From NCBI GenBank assembly GCA_033065855.1, contig JAVXUO010000518.1, positions 248,001-312,000 on the forward strand: a stretch of DNA of 64,000 nucleotides, given 5' to 3'. The DNA comes from Escallonia rubra. Taxonomy: Eukaryota; Streptophyta; Magnoliopsida; Escalloniales; Escalloniaceae. Shown here in pieces: positions 12,768 to 38,165 of this stretch. The notes under the pieces were generated by a model. That model saw nothing but the letters and a program-made list of their open reading frames with translations, was not told the DNA's origin and did not search any database. The position numbers and the translations under genes were made by a program. How positions within the stretch are numbered: position 1 is the stretch's first letter; the number at the start of each line of letters is the position of its first letter.

Positions 12768-14030
12768 GCGTGAGTACTGTGCACGCGGGCGAGCGAGAGC
12801 GAGAGAAGAGAGAGTTCTGCAATTTGTGAAGGCTGAGGTAGATAAATATGGCAGCTCTTATGATTCATTGAAAACTTGTCAATGAATGAATAAATTAACC
12901 AGATTTGTTTGTTGGGTGCAGCAGACGATAGCTCAAAGGTGAATGCCATGCAGTAAGGACAAATCCATCCAGCTCCTTCCTAAGATTATGTATTCGTAGA
13001 GAAGAGAGAGATTAGTGACAGAAATTGGAAAACGAGCTCTCGAGGGGTTTGCGACCACTTTTTTATGATCCGAAACGGAACAAGAGGTATATTGACATCA
13101 CCGGAAAGATGCCTTGTTAGCTAGTTGAAGTTTGCAGTCCCACCATGTTCATTTAACTATGAGAGAGAGAGAATGGTCTTGCAATGACATGGCATATCAA
13201 CGTAGCTACGAAGCGTCTATATTTCACGTTCTTTTTTGTTGTTAAAAAGTAAATTAATCACGAAACATAATTGATTTACTCACAAATAGGGGTGTGATAA
13301 AGCAAAAAGGGATGCTACTTTACTTCCTATGAGCAAGACATTTGTTCTTTCCTCCACTTCCTTTTTGAAAAAACAAAAAAAAAAGATAGAGCTAAACCTA
13401 CACTCTTTGTCACTAGAGAGAGGTATTAGTGACAAATGAATTAGAATTAAATGACAAAGCGTAAAATAAATATTCCAAAAAAAAGAAAGAAAGAGGAAAA
13501 TGGTTTTTCTTTTTCTTCTTTTGGCTGCAAACTGAAATCAGCTTTTGCACCATTATGAACTTGAAATTCAGCCCTCAGAAGCTGAGAAATCAAAATCCAA
13601 ACCTCACATGCATGCTATTCGAGACTCACCGGCGCAACTGGAGAGATTAGGGCGAATTGAATCGTAAACTTTGGCCGGTAAGCTTGGCCTCCACGGTTGG
13701 CATTGCCATATTACTTAGAGAGGATATAAGGTTATAAGCCAACATCTAATTTCTCTCCCATCCCTCAATTGACCGAAAGGCAGAAAATGTCACAACTCTG
13801 GATATTTTGGGGTGAATGGGGGTAAAGGAACCTGGTCATTCATTCTCGTTGTACCCTCAATGGGAACATAATGCTTGATACAAACTTCAGATTCTAACAA
13901 TACAGTTCAGAGCTTGAATATCAATTAAGACCATTGATCGAGGTTTAGGCTCATCCCCTTGTCAACTATCTGAGTAAAACACTGTTCAGATTTGTTTAGC
14001 GCACTACTTGTGCATTGCCAGTCCAGTCTA
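12768..14030. other. Intergenic region
   Basis: AT-rich spacer between DUF1645 copy 2 and the 3' end of SCPL gene A. No domain-bearing frame or clear transposon end was seen. Confidence 0.55.
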
Positions 14031-20809
<6,779 letters not shown>

Positions 20810-21829
20810 GGGGAAATTGAGTAAAATACCCCTGTGGTTTGGGGTCGTTGCAAAAATACCCCTCCCATTATAAAAATTGCAAAAAGACACATGTGGTGTT
20901 CATTTTGTTGCGACCGTTAGAAAAATTGTCCAAATTAACGGAACGTCATATTCATTTTCCTAAAAAACGGGTTTGATATATTTTAATATATTAAAAAGAC
21001 AAAATTACCCTCCCTTTTTTTCTCTCTCCCATCCAAGTCCCATCTTCTTCTCCAATCCAAGCAAGCCCTAAACCTAGCCCCCAACCAAAACCCTAGTCGC
21101 CACCCTCACCCAGCCCCATCCACAACCACCACCGCCCATTTCGTGCGACGCCACCACCGGCTGCTTCCACCCACCGCGAACTCCGCGTCGCCATCCCTGT
21201 CATCACCCCTAACCTCTTGAATCACCGCTAGCCCCGCCATAAACCCCAGCCACTTGCGCCGCAACCAAGCCCGCCAGCAACCCTAGCCAATTGTGCCGCC
21301 ACCATGCCCAACGCCGCGCGATTAAAACCTAGATCTACAATTAGGGTTTGCTGATTCACAAACCACAAGCCTCGAGCTTCCATAACCAAGACAATTAAAA
21401 AAAAAACCTAGATCTACAATTAGGGATTCGAGCCCAACGCCGCACGATTGAAACCCCTTGATTGCGGCTGAAAACCTAGATCGCAATGTTTCAAATTGCG
21501 GTGCGGTGCTGTGGAGACGTCGGTGTGGGATTGTGGAGACGTCGGTGTGGGACTGTGGAGACGTCGGGCTTGTTCCTGTGGTCGATGAAGGCCAGGCTCG
21601 AGCGGTGGCGCTGTGGCGATGTGGCTGGGGTGGTGGTGCCGAGAATTCTGGTGTACAAACAATCTTAAGGTTTAAATACAAGGGTATTTTGGACAAATTT
21701 TTTGTTTCGTTAAAGAAACTGTCTGTTGCAACACTTTTTAAACCTTATATGTCTTTTTGCAATTTTTGTAACGGGAGGAGTATTTTTGCGACGACCCCAA
21801 ACCACAGGGATATTTTACGCAATTTTCCC
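20810..21829. mobile_element. Non-autonomous Mutator-type element with long TIRs
   Basis: Terminal inverted repeats of about 80 bp: the left end starts GGGGAAATTGAGTAAAATAC and the right end, read on the minus strand, starts GGGAAAATTGCGTAAAATAT; both continue through TGTGGTTTGGGGTCGT. The 9-bp flanks are TACTCAGGA (20801-20809) and TACTCAGTA (21830-21838), eight of nine matching, which is the Mutator target-site length. The roughly 850-bp interior is unusually GC- and Pro/Ala-codon-like, with GTCGCCACC and CACCACCG runs and 'TGGAGACGTCGGTGTGGGA' units in tandem, but no transposase. It may hold a captured gene fragment (Pack-MULE type); I cannot identify the donor. Confidence 0.75.
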
Positions 21830-22479
21830 TACTCAGTACTATAAGCTGTAAAAGCTTCAAGAACACACTTAATAAGTTGCCAAAACTTTGAGCTTTAAGA
21901 TCGTGGTTGGTCCGATGGTAGTCCGAACATGCTTTGAGACATCAATGAATTGCGCTCAATATCGGCCCACACGCGAAGAAGGAAAGGAAAAAGCTCTCTT
22001 GGAGGTCGCTGCTTGAAGAGCTAAAGCTACTGGAATGCTTATTCGCTGACAACACCTTTTCTTAGTGCTGTAAATGCTTGCTTGCCACTTTAGTGGCAGA
22101 AGATATGCTCTCGGTTTTCCCTAGAATCTATGCCTTCCCTGGAAAAAATTATGTTCTTGTCGGATTCTCTCAACACCTCTTGAGAGCCGCATTTTTGACT
22201 GATTATTTTCACTTTTGAGCGCCTGTAAATATTCCAAGATGACTAAATCTTAGCTCCAGAATAAGATTGTGCGAAGTCCACTAGGCATAATACATGTGAC
22301 ACAAGGAACGGAACCTTCATCCTTGCTATCAATAGGAATGCTTATACATTTTCTCTGACTTCTCCCCTAATGTAACGAAATGACTCTCTGAAACGATGCA
22401 TGCCAGTGTAATGAATAAATTTCACTTGATTGCGTGCAGTTATCTTATTATGGCTAGTTTTAGTACTCAAGTCGATACG
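21830..22479. other. Spacer between MULE and SCPL gene C
   Basis: 3' flank of SCPL gene C. No coding region or mobile element ends recognised. Confidence 0.5.
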
Positions 22480-28300
<5,821 letters not shown>

Positions 28301-31300
28301 CTAGTGGTTGCCATACCCATTCGAAGATGCCCCATACGCCGCAGCAGCATACATGCTCGGATCCTGATTCTGTGGCACGCCATAACCATACCCACCGTAG
28401 CTTTGTTTTCCATAATAATTTCCATTCCACTGATTACTGGAATCTGTCCTCACCTGTGGAACCAAACCAAAAAATAATTGAGCCGACTAAAACAAAATGC
28501 AAGGTAATTCTCATTATTGTAAGCTTTTAATCATTATCAACGAATGTGTTTTAACAGTAAACCCACTCAACTCACAGTTGAGAGAAATGTGCATACACCC
28601 AGTCCATGATTTATTGAGAGGCTAATACCACAGCCAAATATGCGAATCCATTCTCGTTGCTGAAGGAACCTTGAATGGACAAGGTTACACCTAAACTTTT
28701 AGGCCTATCTCATCACACACGCACACTAGAGTCTTTGCAGAGGTTTGGGTATAAACTGGAAAAATCTCGGGTTGAATAGAACTAGTGCATTTTAACTCTA
28801 ATGTATGTACTTGGTGCTCAAAACACTTTGTTCAAAGTGGTTAGTTAAAGAGAACTAACGGTCCTGGCTACTAAACCAGGACAATCGTGACCAACCTGAC
28901 TCGTTACTTCTGGAAAACACTCCTAAACGCAGGCCTGTTAGAGGCGTACACTAAGAGCAAGAAATGCCCAAGAATTGTAACTACTTAATTTCCTTGCTTT
29001 TTGTGGCTTTGCTCCCCCAATGTGCAACAGAATCACTAAAATGATGCCAAGGAGATGGTTTCACCATACGCCTGGAGGCGCCACGAAGGATTTAGTTTGA
29101 CTTAGCTGCCAAGTATGATAATATTGGACAATGCGAGGATAGGAGCAAGGGAAGGAACCGAGACAATCAGGGCGGAAATTTGACCAAAGCGCCACAGGAA
29201 TAAAGGGAAGGCGGTCAATGTCAAATGTACTACTTCTCTTATAGAACTCTCTAAGCTCTAAGGTATAGAGCGAAGATGGAAATGTGAATCGGTGTGCAAA
29301 TGAGTTCACTCAATCCTCCGCTTATAGGCAACTGAGGACGGCTTGTCGTCTTGTGACACTGGGGTGACACCTTGACCAGGGTGCACCGTATGTTGGCATC
29401 CTGCCAAACGGTGTACTCAATTGGCCTCGCCTGCAAAGTTTCGATCTGTCTACCCAGGAAATTCAACACACACACAACATCAGTGTGGTGGAGTAAGCCC
29501 TCAATCCAATGGCTGGACAATATCCTTGCTTAGTCTCGCGAAGGCATCAAGGGACGCAGGAACCTTGACAGTGATGGGAAAGCCCGCGACCGACAAGCCA
29601 AACGAACCAGGTGTGAAGCCCTTCGTAGACCTAAATCTGTCTAAGAGTGACCCAAGGTCATGATCCTTAAAGGTGACAATAAGCATCGGTACACGAGTGT
29701 GAACGGGTCACAGCATAGGCTTCCCTTAGCGGAGGTAATGTCCCTCTGAAAAGCCTACCCAGTGAAAAGGAGTCCCGAGTCCCTATGCCAGGGCATTTGA
29801 AAAATCCTTGAGGTATTGTTCCGGAGGGAAGCCTACCTAAAAAGGAAAAGAGTTCTCGTTTCAAAGCACTATGAGCAAAGCCTCTCAAATGTTGCACACA
29901 CCGAAGAGCGATCGAAGCATGTTCCACGACCAAGGCGAGGCCTGCATGGGGTGATGAAGAACGAAATCGCTACAGGAGCGTGTTAGCAAGATGCACTGCT
30001 GAGAGCACAGGTCATGGGCCACGCAAAAGACTTTGGTGCCGAGACGCAATAACTAGATGCAGTGCCAAGGACACAACACATGAGTGCGATGAAAGGATGT
30101 GAGCCAGGGCAAGACACAGATTTAGGGGGTGGGGGGATGTGGAGCCAAGGTACGATGCATTGGCGCAGCATATGTACGTCAGGGCACAACCACACAGGCA
30201 GTGCACATGGTGGACATAATAGCAAGGGGGTGAAAACCCATGACGATAGGAGATCAAGAACATGGGATGGGGATGATGTCGTTTTAAGTACTATTCCCTC
30301 CGTCCCACATAATTCAATCACTTAATTTTTGCACGCATATTAAGGATTTAGGTCATATATTGTGTTTTCCATTCTACCCTATAGAGAGAGGAGGGGAAGA
30401 AAGTGGGCCAGGAGAGAGAAAATGAGTTAGAGGAGTGTTAAATGGGGGGAGAGAGAAATAGAATAAAAGAGTGTAAGAAGATGGGCCAGAAGAGAGAAAA
30501 TGAGTTGGCGGAGAGTTAAATGTGGAGAGAGAAATAGAATAAAAATATATAAAAGGGTAAATATGTAAAAATACCTACCGAATCTTTCTTAATTTGGAAG
30601 TGATCAATTTTTGTGAGACAGCCCAAAAAGGAAATATGATCAATTTATGTGAGACGGCGGGAGTATTAACAAAGATTAGTAGATTACATTCATTATTATC
30701 GACAAGAGTCCAATAAGACAACTCGGTAATCTTTTTCTCGTCATTTCTTTCTTAATGTTTTTTGAATTCCGAGATTTTGATGATTTTCCTCTATAGTAAA
30801 TATCCATGCAGGAATTGAATCTACAAGTTTCATCCCAAAAAAGTATAATGACGAGGCATTTATCACCTTTCAAATAAATTTAAGCTTCTTGTCATTAACA
30901 TGGATCCAATGGCCAAAGACAAATACGTTTAGCAATCACAGTCGAGAAAAGGTGTAAAAGAAACCTGCTTGTTCCCGGGAGTTCGACCCCAAGACAGGCG
31001 AACTGTTTGCTTGCCAATGACTGCCCCATTCAGTTTCTCAATAGCATCTTCAGCATTGCTTCTGCGTACATGGACAGTGAAAGAAATCACACTATGGTTA
31101 CAGATTTAACTGGTTCGGAATATTATTGATGCAATATTAAGGCATATAAACATTCATGTTTAATTTGATAATTCCTAGAATATTGTAAAGACATCAAACG
31201 TCATTAACAGTGGCAAATTTCATCTCTACATGAAGTAATTAAACCATGTAGAAATTGACCTGTCAGCAAATTGTACAAATCCACATCCTTTTCCAACCGG

Positions 31301-34300
31301 TATTTTTACAGAGAGAACCTCGCCAAACTGAGAAAACGTTTGTCTGAGTTCTTCATCGCCGACATCAGAGTCGAGCCCCCCAACAAATATCTACGATAAA
31401 ACAACAGTTAATGACTGCAATTTAGGTCGGCTGATCATCAACTTAGCAAGCGGAAGCTGGGCTCACTGTTGTGTTAACCAAATCGCTGTCGGACTGAGTG
31501 CCTTGAGGAATAGCACCATTTGCTGCATATCCACCAGCTAATACCACAGCTAATAACAAAGAATTAAGCATTAGATTTATGGAGCCAGTGATCGAATGAA
31601 GTCGCGAAGATAAGAAGTTGACGGCTTTTTAAATGACGCTTTCACTCAATAATGAAAAATCTGCTTCAGCAGATAAAAGAAAATGAAAACAACAGATGTC
31701 AAATTCAGTAAGTTCTCTTTCTGGAAGCACCATTAGAAGGAAGGGGGAACAGGGGTGAGAAAAAAAAAGAATCAAATGAAGCTCAAATATCAGCATATAC
31801 ACATAGAAATGCATGGAGACCAAGTACTCCTAATTATCACTGTATAGAGTCTTATTACATATATATCTGCTAAGTGACAGCTTGTACTGAAGGGAACAGT
31901 AAACCCACAACCAAAGCAATATACCCAGAACATAGACTGACAGGGAAAGAAAAATGGACAATGCTTGGTCAGCTATTACTCGCATAGATTGAGGTCATGG
32001 CAAACAACCAGGTATCATTTCCTGATGGCAAATTAAACTTTGAAAGAATTCTAGCAATTGCAGAGAAAGAACATAATACAACACCTTGTGAAGAATATTG
32101 TTGCATTGCTGATGGCTTCTTGGGGGTTGCAGCATTGATGCGCATAGGCCTGCTAGAGCAATACATGCCATTCATTTCGTTCATGGCCCTTGACCTCTCA
32201 TTGTCATCACCAAACCTAACAAAGCCATAACCTTTTGAACGGCCAGTAATGGTATCAACAACTACTTTTGCACCTTTAACAGATGGATATCTACTTGCAA
32301 ATGTTTCATGCAACACTGTATCAGTAACATCTATAGCCAAATCTCCTACAAATATAGACAGATCAGAACCAGCATCTGGGCGCCTTTCACCCGTGCTAAA
32401 GGTTGCCCAGTTCAGGCGGAAGGCCTGCTCTGTATTTGGCATTGTAGTTCCGTTGTAGCTCTGCAGGACCTTCTCAGCTGCTGCATGAGAAAGGAATTCA
32501 ATGAATCCAAATCGCTCGGACTGACCAGTCTGCTTATTGCGAATAACCTTTACAGATATAACCTGAATAGTTCGATACATCCAAAGCCATAAGCAATAGC
32601 ATTAAAAAATGCAAATATGCAACATTCTCTTGAAATATCCTGGCACATAAATATTAAACAAGTCCGAGGCAACGAATTTCATTATGCGTAAAGGTTAGTA
32701 GTAAACTTTTCTCACAGTTTGCACGAGGCAAAAGTTTTCAAGGATGAATTTTGACAATGTATATGAAGCAATTCTACTCAAGGGGGCTCATGAATAAACT
32801 TTCAAAATTCTAATCCAAAACTAATAATAAATAGCATGTACTAGACCACGTTGCATGATAAAACTACCTTAAGTTTAGTTAAGAGTAGGCCAAATCCACA
32901 TGTTCTTACACTTAATCCACACGTCATTTGCTGAATGCATCAGTGGCATATGGCGTATGGATAAACATGAGGCGGTGCAGTATTTCAGGATAATTATCTC
33001 TGTATAACTTGGTTGTATTTTGGCATTAACAGGGTGTTGCTTAGACAATTAACATCTGTTATACTATTCCACATTATTCCTTATAATACACGATATTCAC
33101 CATATTCAGCTTAGAGATATGTAACCAAATGCATAGAAATAGACTAACAGTAATAACCATCAATACAACAGAAAACTTCATGCAATGACTTTGATAATTG
33201 ACTACAAGAGAGAAGAAGTGCTACAGCCGTCAAAGGTACCTGCTTTTCAATTTAAAGAACAGTATCGACATACTTTGGCAAAAGCCAGATGTACTCTATG
33301 ACAATACCAATCAAAAGCCTTGATATACTTCATAGCTCTAATATACGATAACTAAATACGACAAATCCTTGTAAGAAACCTCTGATTACACTTTCTAAGA
33401 CTCGGCAAGTTTATGCATTCACCTTTATTCCCAAGGATCAAGGACCAAAGTTTAACTGCGCCACTGGTATTATAACATCTTATAAGAAAGTTAATTTTTG
33501 CACCCCCGTTTCATTCTCCTACATATAGCGCAATAACTGCCTGTGTCTTTGACATTCTTTCTCTGAACATTCTTCGGCCAATTATTATCTAATCACTGTC
33601 CTTCACAAAAGGAGCTAAAATCCTAGATCTTTACAGGATCTCTGAATGTAGTTTTCTTCCTCCAAATGTTTACATTCGGTTTCTACTAAAAATTTTCTTG
33701 CATTCGTAAGTGTTGCAAGCCTTAAAGAAGCGCTATAGAAGAGGCCACATTTAGCTACAAACAGTAACCCTGAGCTGGGCAAGTTGAACTGGGCCTGCTC
33801 TGCACCCAAGAAATCTGAGCATTTGACCTATAGGCTAGGACAGATATAAGTAGCAAATAGCGCACCCAAACATGAGTGCTCCTAAATACTTTTTCACTAT
33901 TTAATCTAGCTAGATTGCATTTTTTGGTGTTTTGCACAGCTTGTTTATGAAAAGGTATTTCTGTTTTGGTGGATGTCTTGAATAAGTTTCGAGCTTTTTA
34001 CAATTTCCTAAAAAACAAATATTACAAGGTGACTTTTTTGGGACACTCTATATGCATGACACACTTATTCACCCAGTTCAGCCTTCTAGTCCACGCACCC
34101 CGCTTTATCCAGAAACCAACAAAAGATACTCCATCCAGAAACTTAGATATCCCTTCCTTACATCGAACTTACCAAGTTTCCAAGCCTATATGGACAGACT
34201 TCTTCAAAAATTCATCACGTCCAATTCAAAGGTACAAAGGGAAAGTGTCCCAAAAAAGTTCTAGGTGGTCTGTGTGGACAACCAAAAGGACTACATTCGC

Positions 34301-35703
34301 TAAAAGGTTGATAGAGAGACTCAATGGCAATTTGCTAATAGTTAAGGAATGTATCAGGCAATTTGTCTTGTAATCTGCACCATAACTTATGTAGAATGCC
34401 ACAAGAAAGGCTTGAGAATACATGCTGCAGAGTCTGGGGCTTTTGTTCCTGTGAAGGTATTAATGCAGGTATCAACAAGAAATCCTCCAACTAGTCTTTG
34501 CCTAGTGTTCCTTCCTCGGTATATCCATAGTCATTCACTACCTCAGTTTAGAGTTTGAACAGGTCCAGCAATCTGACATTACCAACAGTCTACTACTACT
34601 TATACAAGAGAAGTCAATCTTCACACAGAATAGCTGCGCAGGGATACGTTTGCACACATCTAACCTTCCTCGAACCTCACGCAAAAAGCAAAGAGAGCCT
34701 AGGCTAGCCCTTTGTGTCAATCAATTTCTCTTAAAACAAATCAGTAGATTATCCAACATTATTTTGACCTTACGTGACCCTGCCTGGATAAAGCAATATC
34801 AACATTAAGTCCCAAGACCTTAGTAACTTGCAATAACTCTCACCAAAACTTGCATACTCCTATACTGACATTACGCCCAAGGATGTCACTAGTTAGTGGA
34901 GAGAGTCCCGAATGATGCGGCACAAAGGGGTTTAGCCGTAAAAATCAACCATCAAAGACCCAACACAAGAAACCGCAAGTATTCACACCTAACACATTAA
35001 TGTATTCACCACTGCACCAAACTTTCAACAATATACATATGACATTTATATGACAAACTAAATACCAGCACATCTCTTATGTCAACCCAAACTCTACTTA
35101 AAGCTTCAGCTCCACCATTAACTAGTCAATCTTATTATAAGGCCTTATCTGTACTTCTAAACCAAAATATCCTCTTTCGGGGGCAGTAAGAATTACTGTA
35201 AGCATCTAAAAATTACTTTGGTAACTCGCCTTTAACTATATCTGAAGCTTCAACTATGCTAAGCATGAATGAAAATAATACGCATCTGAGACCGATACAA
35301 TTGTACGAGAGAGAAGAAAAAGCCTAACCTCGCCGGTCTGAGCAAAGAAAGACTGGAGGTAATTCTCGTCCATCCAATGCTGCAGGTCACCAATCCAGAT
35401 CGTCTTGTTCTCTTCGCTAGTACTCTGAATCTGAGCCTGATTCTGCTGTTGTACCAGCGGCTGCTGCTGTTGTACCTGCTGCTGCTGCATCTGTTGCTGA
35501 TAAGGATAGGGCATGTACTGCGGCTGCTGGTACATCATCTGGTGGTGCTGCTGCTGCATCACCGCCGCCGGGTACTGCATCGCCATCCACTGCTGCTGAT
35601 ACTGCTGCATCGCCAGCCACTGCTGCTGCTGCTGCTGTTGCTGTTGCTGCTGCTGCTGCTGCTGCTGAGTCAGCTCGCCGCCGTTGTTCGTCGATTGCAT
35701 CAT
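28301..35703 (-). CDS. RBP45/RBP47-type RNA-binding protein, three RRMs
   Basis: Six exons: 35329-35703, 32085-32562, 31467-31549, 31260-31390, 30965-31061, 28301-28453; 1317 bases, 438 residues. The start is the first real ATG (35703, MMQSTNNGGEL). The N-terminus is Gln-rich, with 16 consecutive Gln followed by further Q/M/Y-rich sequence. Three RNA-recognition motifs follow: RRM1 (about 100-178; RNP2 TIWIGDL, RNP1 ERFGFIEF), RRM2 (about 193-272; SIFVGDLA, KGYGFVRF) and RRM3 (about 311-385; TIFVGGLD, GCGFVQFA). The Gly/Tyr/Asn-rich tail ends NGYGNH. Plant RBP45/47 proteins are nuclear and stress-granule associated, binding poly(A)+ and U-rich RNA. RRM1 is split by a 2.8-kb first intron, and the last intron is 2.5 kb and holds a MITE. 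The choice between RBP45 and RBP47 is uncertain. Confidence 0.92.
28900..30288. other. Unexplained GC-shifted block in RBP intron 5
   Basis: This part of the last intron has higher GC and a mixed codon-like composition compared with the flanking AT-rich intron DNA. The longest frames are short (61-112 codons) and none matches a domain I recognise. It is probably decayed retroelement sequence; no ends or TSD were found. Confidence 0.35.
30291..30666. mobile_element. Stowaway-type MITE
   Basis: The left end CTATTCCCTCCGTCCCACAT and right end ATGTGAGACGGCGGGAGTAT form the standard Stowaway (Tc1/mariner) inverted repeat, flanked by TA on both sides (30289-30290 and 30667-30668). Internally a roughly 95-bp segment (GAGAGAAAATGAGTT, AGAGAAATAGAATAAAA) is repeated. 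A relative lies at 61430-61795. Confidence 0.8.
35620..35667 (-). repeat. CAG/CAA triplet tract encoding 16 Gln
   Basis: Sixteen consecutive Gln codons in exon 1 of the RBP gene, mostly CAG with two CAA interruptions (six CTG, TTG, CTG, TTG, seven CTG on the plus strand). Further Gln clusters follow. CAA interruptions usually stabilise such tracts. Confidence 0.9.
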
Positions 35704-36873
35704 CCTCTTCAAATCTCTCCAAGAGGTTCGATTTGATAGATTGATAATCCCCTCTCTCTCCTCCGATTAATTAGGGTTTTCTAGAGAGAGAGAGGGGGGC
35801 CGAAAAACCAGGGGTTTAGAGAGAGAGAAAGGGGGAAAAGAGGGGAGATTAGAGTCGGCTCACGAGGACTAAAACGAAGAGAGGTGGTAGATGGATCTGG
35901 GAAGTCGCCCTTCGTACATTGTTTATGTCGATGTTTGGATCTAAGCCGTTGGATTGACATCGCCGTCAATTTGAAGGACGCGCTTGATTAGCCGACTACG
36001 CCGTGTGGGCCTGTGGGTATTCTGAGCCGTTGATCTCGGGAGATGGATTGGTTGTTGTTGGGGGGTGAGGCGTAGAGGAATACTCTGGTAGTGGACATGA
36101 CGCGTATAGAATCGGGTACTGAACCGAGGTCCGAGGAGAGCAGTAGAGAGGTCCAGTCAAATTAGGGCTCTTTTTTCCGTTGTGTACCAAAATCTAGTAA
36201 AGTGGTCAACGTTTTACATTTTTGGCAACTTGTTGGTGGTCTAATATCGGATGTAGCATTAAATTCATTTATTTATGGATCCAGCAAAAGGTTGTACTTA
36301 AATTATTTGGCAGCAAATTTAAGGCCTATTTCAGATGATATGTGTTATAAAGTATCTGGACCGTAAAGCTTTAGTGATAAAAGATTATCATTAAAAATAT
36401 TTTTTATCTATTTTTAAAATTTATAGTGATAATTTTTCTAAAATACATTTAGCGATATTTTTCTGTTACATTAGAGGTGCTATACAGTATAGGATCCTAG
36501 TCCCAAAAAAGTAAGTAAATTGATGTATTAACTATAAATGCAAGTTGGGATCGTTTCTTATACACAGTAGGCTTATCTTTTTGTGAACTAGCTTTTGGAT
36601 GTCAAAATTAGGCTATGTTCCAAAATCATAGTTTTCAGGTCGCCTCCCCTACTTCTTTCAAATTGACATTCCTCTTTGCATATATCAAGGTTTGGGATCA
36701 TCTCATGTTTCACGTTATGCGTAAGGCGGGTGTTAAGTCTCATATCTACTGCATATGAGATTAATATTGATTTTTATATCTGGTGAGCTTATTCTTCCAA
36801 TAAGCATACTTTTGAGTTGAACGTCAATCATTTGTTAAACATTCTTTCAAGTGATTTAAAATCTAAGTACATC

Positions 36874-36891
36874 ATACGGAGTACTCCGTAT
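36874..36891. repeat. 18-bp perfect palindrome
   Basis: ATACGGAGTACTCCGTAT is fully self-complementary. ACTCCGT is typical of Stowaway-like termini, so this may be a fused pair of ends or an excision footprint. Confidence 0.5.
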
Positions 36892-38034
36892 TAAATAAGC
36901 TTATCAATTAACATTAAACTAAATATATTATTAAACAAGTTAAATGATCGAAAGAGCGATGAGTTAGGTCAATATAAGTCAAAAGGAAACAAATGTTAGA
37001 CCGGAGGTACAATAACACTATTATTTTGGTAATACCTTTTGTTTAGCTATTGAAACACCTTTCAATTATTACTTTTGGTTTGCTAACTTTACAGGCGAGT
37101 ATATTTTTAGCGACATATATTTGTTATAACTATTAAAAAAGGGATAATCTCACTAAACTCCCTAAGTCTACTGGTAGGTTATAGTCAAAAACACAATTTT
37201 CACAAAGTGGATACCTATATCCAAAATGTGAAAAGAATTGTATCAATTCTCCCCAACGTTAGAATTCCATAACCCTAACTAACGATTTTAAAAATATTAA
37301 TACTACCCTTATTACGTATTTTGACACTAAATACTTATTCCATACATATCAATCTCTCTTCACATTTTTTGGTCTCCTATCTATTTATTTCTTTTTTTCC
37401 CATTCTCTCTCTTCATTCTCCTTTCCCTAATCTCCAAGCGGCAATGTTTTCTAATATATTTGTTTGAGAATTAGTGTATGTGTGCAGATTTAAACAATTT
37501 ATGTGTACGGATTTTGTGGGCATGTGTGTGTGTGTGTATGAGTGCATGTGCCCTAGATTTGATTATGGAGGTAAAAAAATTACAATGGCAGTGGATGACT
37601 GTGGCGGTTGCTGGCGTCGGTGGTCTGTGGTGTTGGTTTCGTGGTGGTTGGTGATGGCAATGATGTGTGTCATAGTGGTTATGCGGTATTTATTGGGTAT
37701 GGGGGGATATGGTGTCGGGTTGGCTCTGGTGTTGAAGGGGTAGACCCGTGTATGGATATGGGGTGGTGCAATTGTGGGGGGTTAGTTATGGTGGTTGTTA
37801 TGATGACAGTTGGTGGTGTTAGCAGTGGTTGCGGTTGACAATGCTAGGATGGCGCGATGGTTGTGGTTGGCAGTGTTAGGGTGGTTTTGTGGTTGTGGTT
37901 AGTCGTGTTGGGGTCATGTTGTGGCGGTTGTTACTGATGGAGGATGCGATGGCGGTAAATGAGTATGAGAAAAAAGAGAGGAAAAAAAAAACGAGAATAG
38001 CGGAGGGCAAATGTGTCTTTTCATAGGATCTTTT

Positions 38035-38165
38035 TTTAACATCGCCACCATTCGTCTGGTCAAAGGGCGTAAGTGCTATTATAGCCAAATACAATCGAAC
38101 TCGGGACCTCGAGGCTCCTTGCCATCTCCACCACGCCTTGGGTTTATTTACAACTTTATGTTCAA
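38035..38165 (-). repeat. tRNA-derived SINE-like fragment
   Basis: On the minus strand: GGTGGAGATGGCAAGGAGCC, then CCCGAGTTCGATTGT (a B-box-like match GAGTTCGATT), ending near 'TTGACCAGACGAATGG' and a short A-run. This resembles the head and tail of a tRNA-derived plant SINE. Confidence 0.4.

Noticed and set aside
35377..35736. Leu-rich plus-strand frame opposite the RBP first exon
   Set aside because: It is the antisense of the CAG/CAA tract (CTG/TTG read as Leu).
37140..37940. Possible non-autonomous transposon with TGG-rich interior
   Set aside because: Only one plausible end was found and no inverted partner or target duplication.
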